A stretch of 64,000 nucleotides of DNA from Haliscomenobacter sp041740695 (lineage in GTDB: Bacteria; Bacteroidota; Bacteroidia; Chitinophagales; Saprospiraceae), in contig NZ_JBGSLK010000057.1 in assembly GCF_041740695.1 (NCBI RefSeq), positions 27,641 through 91,640 of the forward strand, read 5' to 3'. Shown here in pieces: positions 58,483 to 64,000 of this stretch (position 1 is the stretch's first letter; each line of letters opens with the position of its first letter). The notes beneath the pieces were generated by a model that was given only the letters and a program-made list of their open reading frames with translations, made no database searches and had not been told where the DNA came from. Made by a program: the position numbers and the translations under genes.

Positions 58483-58517
58483 AAAAAACTGCATTTTATG
58501 TATAAAAAACTGCATTT
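58483..58517. promoter_or_regulatory. Direct repeat with 21-bp period upstream of SusC
   Basis: AAAAAACTGCATTT occurs at 58483-58496 and 58504-58517. The 21-bp period (two helical turns) is the spacing of LytTR-type binding-site pairs, and the reverse complement GCAGTTTTT fits the LytTR half-site at about seven of nine positions. It is about 215 nt before the SusC start. The rest of the gap from 58368 holds nothing else recognised. Confidence 0.4.
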
Positions 58518-58582
58518 CGTCGCCTAAAAAATCCCCCAATTTGCAGGATTTCCAACTCCAACTCCCCCCGCTATCTTTAGCA

Positions 58583-58705
58583 AGTTGAAAAGTTGAAGTG
58601 TTGAAATGAAGTTTGAAAGTTGGTTAGTATAAAAGACCATTCGTCTCATCTACTTCTAAACTTTTTAGCTTCTCTTCAACATTTCAACACTTCAGCTTTT
58701 CAACT
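58583..58705. repeat. Repeat-armed inverted repeat, GTTGAAAAG type
   Basis: The arms are runs of GTTGAAAA/GTTGAAGT/GTTGAAAT. The core 58583-58608 pairs with 58680-58705 at 25 of 26 positions around a 71-nt loop. It ends 27 nt before the SusC start codon, so it lies in the SusC promoter/leader region rather than at a gene end. Confidence 0.85.
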
Positions 58706-58732
58706 AACAATCACTCACTAACCTATGTAAGG

Positions 58733-61700
58733 ATGAAGCCAAATTTGTACTTGTTGGCCATGGGGCTACTGCTGTGTGCAGGGCCCTTGCTGGCTCAGGA
58801 TCTCAACGTTAGCGGGACCGTCCGATCGAAAGAGGATGGACTCACCCTCCCCGGGGTCAGTATTTTTATCAAAGGGACTACGCGGGGCACCGTAAGCGAT
58901 ATTGATGGCAAATACGCACTGAGTGCCCCCAGCAATGGGGTGCTGGTGTTTAGCTACACCGGTTTTGCCACCATTGAAGAGAACATCAACGGACGCAGCA
59001 GCATCGATCTGAATCTGGAGTCCGATATCCTCAAACTCAACGAAGTGGTCGTCACGGCGGTGGGGATTTCCCGGGGGCAAAAAGCCCTGGGGTATTCCAT
59101 CGAGCGGGTCGACGCCGATAAGGTGCAACAAACCAGTGAACCCGACATGTTGCGCAGCCTTTCGGGCAAGGTACCAGGGGTCAACATCATTGGCTCCAGC
59201 GGGGTGCCCGGTAGTGCTACCCGCATCACGTTAAGAGGCAACCGTTCGTTTTTTGGCAACAACCAGCCGCTGATCGTGGTGGACGGGATTCCATACAACA
59301 ACGAAACCAATGGGGTCAATGCTTCCAGCAATGCCCAATTATCGGGCGGCGGTGCTTTTTCCAGCCGTTTGGCCGATTTGGACCCCAACAACATTGAATC
59401 CATCAACGTACTCAAAGGTGGTGCAGCGGCAGCCCTTTACGGCATTCGTGCGGCCAATGGAGTCTTGTTGATTACCACCAAAACGGGGAGCTCCAAGGTG
59501 TCGAAAAAGGGACTGGAGGTGACCTATTCTTCTTCAGTAGCCATGGAAAACATCTCCAATGTGCCCGATTACCAGAATACTTATGGCACGGGTACGGGTT
59601 TTGTGTTTGCGTTTGCCAATGGTTCCTGGGGTGCACCCTTCAAAAGTGCAGTCAACTACCCCACCATCGACTCCATTCCGATTTGGGCACCTTATGGCAA
59701 TGCTTTTGCTACTTTGCGGGGCACCAAAACTCCCTATCAGGCTTATCCGAACAACGTGCGCGACTTTTTTGAAACGGGCATGGTGCTGGAAAACTCGCTG
59801 ACCTTCTCAGGTGGCACCAATAAAAGTAGCCTGATCGCTACGATATCCAAACTGGATCAAACGGGTTACATCCCCAATTCATCTTTTAAAAGATTCAACA
59901 TGAGTTTGGGCGGCAGCACCAAACTGGACAATGGCCTGGTGCTCAATGGCAATCTGGCTTTCACCAACTCGGTGCAAAACGGCCCGGCGGGTGGTGCCAA
60001 CAACGCGGTGGGCAATGCTTCGGCTTTTGGCCGGACCATGTTCCTGGGCCGCAACTGGCCGCTACAGGATTTGCCTTTTGAAGATCCCACCACCCGAGCC
60101 TCGGTGTTCTTTTTGCCAGTGGGTTCAGCTACCAACCCGTACTGGAGTACCAAGTACGATGGTTTTGGGGCAAATGTCAATCGGGTAGTGGCCAGCCTCG
60201 GTGCAGCGTATGACCTGACTCCCTGGTTGAGTGCTGCCTACAAAATTGGCGTCAACAACTATTCCCAAAACGACAAGGAGTGGTTCCGGCCCGGCTCGCG
60301 GGGTGCAGGTGGGATTGGTCAAATCGCCGAAGGCAACACCAGCTTTACGGAAATCGAATCCAACTTCCTGCTGACCGCCAGCACTCAACTCAACCCGGAT
60401 TTTGGCTTCAAAGCCGTAGTAGGACACAACCTGAACCAACGCACGTTCAACGAGCAAAGGTTCAGAGGGCAAAGCATGGTCAATTTTGACATTTTGGACC
60501 TCGATAACACTTCCAATGTCATCCCATTTGGTGGAGACTACGAGCGGCGTAGGTTGTACGGTTTTTTCACGGACTTGACCTTCGATTACCGGGGCTGGGC
60601 TTTCGTGAATTTCACCGGGCGCAACGACTGGTCTTCCACCTTGCCTTCTGAAAACCGCAGCTTCTTTTATCCCGGCGTGAATGGTTCTTTGGTATTTACG
60701 GATGCCCTGAAGATGAAGTCTTCGGTGTTGAACTTCGGTAAAATCCGCGCCAGTTGGGCCACCGTGGGCAACGATGCTCCGGCCTACGCCCTGCAACCCA
60801 CTTACCTGATCAACCTGGGCAACAGCGCCAATCTGGTGGGTGGCATTCGCCAGAACGACTTCCCTTTCCGGGGTTTGTCTTCGGCTACCTTGTCCAATAC
60901 TGCTGCCGACCCCAACCTGAAGCCGGAGTTCACCCGCAGTGTGGAAATTGGTACAGAATTGAAGTTTTTCACCGGGCGGATTGGTCTGGATCTGACCTAT
61001 TACAAAACCCGCACGAAGGACCAGATTGGCCGTTTGTCACTGCCAGCCGCTTCGGGGTTCAGCAACTTGTTGACCAACTTTGGGGTGCTCGACAACGAGG
61101 GCATCGAAGTGGGCCTGAGCCTCGATCCATTGCGTTCGGAAAAGGGCCTGAACTGGAACATCTACACCACTTTTACCCACAACAAAAACCTCGTAAGGGA
61201 ATTGGCACCGGGTTTGGAGGAAATCGAAATCCAGGGTTTGTTTGCGGGTAGTGTGACGCCGGTATTGCGTCCGGGTTTGCCTTACGGGGTGATTCGGGGC
61301 ACGGTTTCGCTGCGCGACGAGGAGGGCAATTTGCTCATTGACCCCAGCAATGGCCAGTTGATTACGGCTTTGCAGGAGGAAATTGTGGGAGATCCCAACC
61401 CGGACTTTCTGCTGGGTTTGACCAATACCTTCTCCTTCCGGGGCCTGAGTCTGAGCGTGGTGCTCGACTACCGCAAGGGTGGCGATTTGTACTCGGGTAC
61501 GGTCAACCAGATGTTGGGTCGCGGGGTGTTGAAAGACACCGAAAAGCGGGAAATGAACTACGTCATCCCGGGCTTCCTGGGTGATCCGAATACCAACCTG
61601 CCCCTCCTGGATGAGCGGGGCAACAAAATCCCGAACAACATCCAACTGGAAATGAACGACTTGTATTTCGGCAACACTTTCGCGGTGAACGGCAACGACG

Positions 61701-61972
61701 AGTGGGGTGTGTTTGACGCTACCACCATCCGCATCCGCGAGGTAAGCCTGGGTTATACTTTGCCCAAAAATGTGTTGCAGCGCACCCCACTGGGCTCACT
61801 GCGCATCAGCCTGACTGGCCGCAACCTTTGGTACCGGGCACCGAATTTCCCAAAATCGACTCGCTTTGATCCAGAGACCAGCACTTTTGGTAGCCAAAAC
61901 TTTGTGGGTTTTGAATACCAGGCTGCGCCTTCGGTACGGCGGGTGGGTTTGAATTTGCAAGCGACTTTCTAA
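58733..61972 (+). CDS. susC: SusC/RagA family TonB-linked outer membrane protein
   Basis: This is a 1079-residue receptor. A signal peptide (cleavage after LLAQ) is followed by a carboxypeptidase-regulatory-like domain (about residues 25-100; GVSIFIKGTTRGTVSDIDGKYAL) and the SusC-specific linker EVVVTAVGISRGQKALGYSIE. The plug (about 125-250) contains VPGVNIIGSSGVPGSATRITLRG and PLIVVDGIPYNN. The barrel has NDWSSTLPSENRSFFYPGV, a hallmark, and ends VGLNLQATF. It forms a lidded pore with the SusD-like lipoprotein encoded downstream for glycan or peptide uptake. No glycoside hydrolase accompanies the pair. The stop codon lies in a repeat arm. Confidence 0.97.
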   Translation: MKPNLYLLAMGLLLCAGPLLAQDLNVSGTVRSKEDGLTLPGVSIFIKGTTRGTVSDIDGKYALSAPSNGVLVFSYTGFATIEENINGRSSIDLNLESDILKLNEVVVTAVGISRGQKALGYSIERVDADKVQQTSEPDMLRSLSGKVPGVNIIGSSGVPGSATRITLRGNRSFFGNNQPLIVVDGIPYNNETNGVNASSNAQLSGGGAFSSRLADLDPNNIESINVLKGGAAAALYGIRAANGVLLITTKTGSSKVSKKGLEVTYSSSVAMENISNVPDYQNTYGTGTGFVFAFANGSWGAPFKSAVNYPTIDSIPIWAPYGNAFATLRGTKTPYQAYPNNVRDFFETGMVLENSLTFSGGTNKSSLIATISKLDQTGYIPNSSFKRFNMSLGGSTKLDNGLVLNGNLAFTNSVQNGPAGGANNAVGNASAFGRTMFLGRNWPLQDLPFEDPTTRASVFFLPVGSATNPYWSTKYDGFGANVNRVVASLGAAYDLTPWLSAAYKIGVNNYSQNDKEWFRPGSRGAGGIGQIAEGNTSFTEIESNFLLTASTQLNPDFGFKAVVGHNLNQRTFNEQRFRGQSMVNFDILDLDNTSNVIPFGGDYERRRLYGFFTDLTFDYRGWAFVNFTGRNDWSSTLPSENRSFFYPGVNGSLVFTDALKMKSSVLNFGKIRASWATVGNDAPAYALQPTYLINLGNSANLVGGIRQNDFPFRGLSSATLSNTAADPNLKPEFTRSVEIGTELKFFTGRIGLDLTYYKTRTKDQIGRLSLPAASGFSNLLTNFGVLDNEGIEVGLSLDPLRSEKGLNWNIYTTFTHNKNLVRELAPGLEEIEIQGLFAGSVTPVLRPGLPYGVIRGTVSLRDEEGNLLIDPSNGQLITALQEEIVGDPNPDFLLGLTNTFSFRGLSLSVVLDYRKGGDLYSGTVNQMLGRGVLKDTEKREMNYVIPGFLGDPNTNLPLLDERGNKIPNNIQLEMNDLYFGNTFAVNGNDEWGVFDATTIRIREVSLGYTLPKNVLQRTPLGSLRISLTGRNLWYRAPNFPKSTRFDPETSTFGSQNFVGFEYQAAPSVRRVGLNLQATF

Positions 61973-62066
61973 GGTGCACCTTGGGTGTCTTAGGTTTCTT
62001 AGGTGGTGAAAGAATATTTTTTTTACCACCTAAGAAACCTAAGACACTCAAGGGATCACCTAAGGA
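61969..62066. repeat. Repeat-armed inverted repeat, CTTAGGTG family
   Basis: The core 61985-62007 pairs perfectly over 23 bp with 62025-62047, and pairing extends with a few mismatches to about 42 bp. The loop is 17 nt and T-rich. The left arm includes the SusC stop codon. It separates susC from susD in what should be one transcript, so it may lower or protect part of the message. Confidence 0.92.
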
Positions 62067-62125
62067 ATTATGAGCCCAAGGCGCTCGTAAGTGCAGCCTT
62101 TTAGTATGATGAAAAAGAAAAAAAC

Positions 62126-63751
62126 ATGAAAACCAAACATAAATACCTCCTCCATAGCCTCATCGTCGCGGTAGCCCTGCTCGTACTACCCGCGTGTGAA
62201 AAAGGCTTTTTGGACATCAACGTGGACCCCAATAACCCCACCGATGTCCCCCTGACCCAATTGTTGCCCTACGCGGAACTGGGCATGTCCAATGCCCTAT
62301 CCATTCACAGCCAGGGGCTGGGTGAACCAGCGGCCTGTTTTGCGCACTACATCGTAACGCGCAACAACTTCAACAGCTATTTTGCCCAGGGTGGCGACGG
62401 CCCGGTCAACGATCCTTGGGAACAATTGTACACCATCGTGCTGACCGACTTGCGGCGCATCATCGATGTGGGCACCGAAGACGAAGCCTGGCATTTTGTG
62501 GGTGCAGCCCAATTGATGACCGCTTTTGCGATGGGCACCCTGGTCGACGTGTGGGGTGACGTACCTTATCGCGAGGCCAATCTGGGTTCGCTCAAACCTT
62601 ATCCGGTGTTTGATCCGGGCAGTCAGGTGTATGCCGATTTGCTCAAACTCGTTGACGAAGCCCAGGTCAATCTGGCCAAAGTGAGCAACGTACGGATGGG
62701 CAATGCCGACTTGTATTTTGCCGGGGATGTGGCCAAATGGCAACGGTTTGGCAATACCGTCAAATTGCGCCTGTACAACCAGGCCCGCCTGACCCCCGTT
62801 TACGACGACGCAGCGGTAAAAGCGCTGGTGACTGGCAACAAGATCATGGCTGCCGCGACCGACGATTTTGAAATGTTGTACGGCAACGTGGTCTCCCCCG
62901 ATACCCGGCACCCAACGTTCATCGACGAGTACACCCAGAACAGCCCGCAGTACAACATCAGTCCTTATTTTTACCAAATTATGCAAGGCAAAAGCCAGTT
63001 GAATACCATCTTTAAGGACATTGTTGATCCGCGGATTCCATACTATTTTTACAACCAACTGACCCCGGCCCAAGCCGCTCAAAACGCGGTGTCCTACCGG
63101 GACGGGGGTTTTGTGTCGATCTGGTTTGGCTCTCTGAACATCGATCCCAACGAGGGTTTTGACCAAAACACCTCCAAAACGTTACTAGGTTTGTACCCAG
63201 CCGGGGGCAAATTCGACGATGGCCGTGGAGGAGCTGGTACGTTCAACAGTGGGCTGCGCGGCGCGGGTTTGCACCGCATGTTGACCTATTTCAACAGTTT
63301 GTACATCCGGTCGGAACTGGCACTGACCCGCAGCACGGGGGAAAATGCCGAAAACCTGTTCAAACTGGCGATGGAGGAATCTTTTGCCGAAGTGAACCGC
63401 ATGGCAACCACAGCGGGCGTAGCCAATATCACCAAAGCGAGTATCGATGAATACGTGGGCAAAATCCTGGCGCTGTACCAGGCTGCCAACGATGCGCGCA
63501 AGCTGGAATTGATGATGACCCAAAAATGGATTGCCAATTTTGGTTTCAGCATCGAGGCTTACAACGACATCCGCCGCACGGGTTATCCCAAACCCTTCGA
63601 CCCCACTACAGACAACAACCCTAATACGGAGTTGATCCGCAATTACATCGTCTCCTTCCCTTATCCGACCAGCGACTTACAAATCAATCCCAATGCGCCG
63701 AAAAACCAACGGGTGATCGCTACGGATAAGGTTTTTTGGGACTTAAACTAA
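62126..63751 (+). CDS. susD: SusD/RagB family lipoprotein
   Basis: This is a 541-residue SusD-like_2-type protein. A lipoprotein signal peptide ends in LLVLPAC (Cys about 24), followed by EKGFLDINVDPNNP, the usual start of the mature protein. DVWGDVPYREA near residue 150 is the conserved TPR-region motif, and the C-terminal NIRRTGYP-like NDIRRTGYPKPFDP is typical. It caps the SusC pore and binds the substrate at the cell surface. A terminator follows six nt after the stop. Confidence 0.95.
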   Translation: MKTKHKYLLHSLIVAVALLVLPACEKGFLDINVDPNNPTDVPLTQLLPYAELGMSNALSIHSQGLGEPAACFAHYIVTRNNFNSYFAQGGDGPVNDPWEQLYTIVLTDLRRIIDVGTEDEAWHFVGAAQLMTAFAMGTLVDVWGDVPYREANLGSLKPYPVFDPGSQVYADLLKLVDEAQVNLAKVSNVRMGNADLYFAGDVAKWQRFGNTVKLRLYNQARLTPVYDDAAVKALVTGNKIMAAATDDFEMLYGNVVSPDTRHPTFIDEYTQNSPQYNISPYFYQIMQGKSQLNTIFKDIVDPRIPYYFYNQLTPAQAAQNAVSYRDGGFVSIWFGSLNIDPNEGFDQNTSKTLLGLYPAGGKFDDGRGGAGTFNSGLRGAGLHRMLTYFNSLYIRSELALTRSTGENAENLFKLAMEESFAEVNRMATTAGVANITKASIDEYVGKILALYQAANDARKLELMMTQKWIANFGFSIEAYNDIRRTGYPKPFDPTTDNNPNTELIRNYIVSFPYPTSDLQINPNAPKNQRVIATDKVFWDLN

Positions 63752-63756
63752 CAATT

Positions 63757-63781
63757 GCGCGGCCTTCGGCTCGCGTTTTTT
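63757..63781 (+). terminator. Rho-independent terminator after susD
   Basis: CGCGGCC-TTC-GGC(T)CGCG, with one bulged T, is followed by six T residues. Confidence 0.8.
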
Positions 63782-63838
63782 AAACAACCACAAATCTGAA
63801 TCATCTCAAATTTTCAAAACAGGATCAAAATGAAAAAT

Positions 63839-63858
63839 TTGCACAAAGGACACAAAGG
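63839..63858. repeat. Single arm of the CACAAAGGA repeat family
   Basis: GCACAAAGGACACAAAG matches 17 bases at 55695-55711. Its partner arm is not in the window; the group II intron starts a few bases further on, so the partner probably lies beyond the intron. Confidence 0.7.
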
Positions 63859-63865
63859 CAGCAGT

Positions 63866-64000
63866 AGAGTAGAGAGAAGCGGCGCCGCCGCTTCTCCCCC
63901 TCGTCAAACCGTACGTGCGGTTTTCCCGCATACGGCTTTCCTATGATCTTCGTCATCAGCTTTCACAGGCGAACACCTCTGCCAGTGTATTTTGTCGGGT
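63866..64000 (-). mobile_element. Group II intron, 3' end (domains V and VI), continuing past the window
   Basis: On the minus strand, 63938-63906 reads as a group II intron domain V: AGC triad in AAGCCGTATGCGG, a GAAA-type loop, then CCGCACGTACGGTTT with the two-base CG bulge. Domain VI follows as GAGGGGGAGAAGCGGC... with the stem 63875-63883/63887-63895 and the terminal CTCTACTCTAC near the 3' splice site at about 63866. The 5' part, where a reverse transcriptase/maturase gene would be expected, is outside the window. The exact 3' boundary is uncertain by a few bases. Confidence 0.85.

Noticed and set aside
62297..63166. A 289-codon minus-strand frame inside the SusD-like gene
   Set aside because: The plus-strand gene is certain; the antisense frame has no signal peptide, motif or promoter.
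1..64000. tRNA, rRNA and tmRNA genes
   Set aside because: No T-arm signature with a foldable cloverleaf, rRNA core motif or tmRNA ends were noticed in the intergenic regions.

Overview
The window is a typical Bacteroidota chromosome segment, most likely from a Saprospiria-type (Haliscomenobacter-like) organism. The lineage is inferred from content: T9SS type A and type B sorting domains, a PorP/SprF protein, a SusC/SusD pair, LytTR regulation, FtsX/MacB permease arrays, several promoters of the TTG...TAnnTTTG type and few Shine-Dalgarno sequences. No rRNA or tRNA gene and no CRISPR array was seen.

Layout. 1-867 is the end of an M14 aspartoacylase/succinylglutamate desuccinylase-like gene. 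969-2964 is an AT-rich two-gene module, an AAA/ABC-type ATPase overlapping an RloB (TOPRIM-like) protein, which resembles AbiL/PARIS-type phage defence. 3083-13242 holds housekeeping and envelope genes: a bactofilin-like repeat membrane protein, a VOC protein, a sulfatase, truA, a GT39-like protein, a T9SS cargo and an S41 Prc-like protease. 13258-13597 has no gene but contains a candidate structured RNA with its own terminator. 13711-15080 is a LytTR response regulator overlapping a DtxR/MntR-type repressor. 15102-19375 is a carbohydrate locus (secreted TIM-barrel isomerase fused to a CBM6-like module, aldo/keto reductase, HbpS-like protein) divergent from a LacI regulator. Next come a NodB deacetylase and gltX, then a 2129-residue type B T9SS surface protein paired with PorP/SprF, ppa, several small genes, a serine hydrolase and cutC. 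33992-40189 contains a MacB-like permease and a minus-strand polysaccharide export/polymerisation operon (flippase, Wzz, ligase/polymerase, FkbM methyltransferase).

41000-57500 is dominated by an expanding and decaying family of 8-TM FtsX-like permeases: three intact copies and three truncated remnants. Two 3' remnants flank a DUF4143-type ATPase gene. One intact gene and one 5' remnant share the same upstream architecture: a palindrome TGTTCRRTTTTGAACA, about 52 bp, then a sigma-54 (-24/-12) promoter. The window ends with a SusC/SusD pair and the 3' end (domains V and VI) of a minus-strand group II intron that runs off the right edge.

The most striking non-coding signal is a set of long intergenic inverted repeats whose arms are themselves made of short imperfect tandem repeats (GTTGAGAAG, CTTAGGTG, CACAAAGGA, GATGAGTGA and GCCCCTAAAGGGGC types). 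They recur at least eight times, have perfect or near-perfect arm cores of about 14-26 bp or more, often begin at or within the preceding stop codon, and one arm of this type borders the group II intron.
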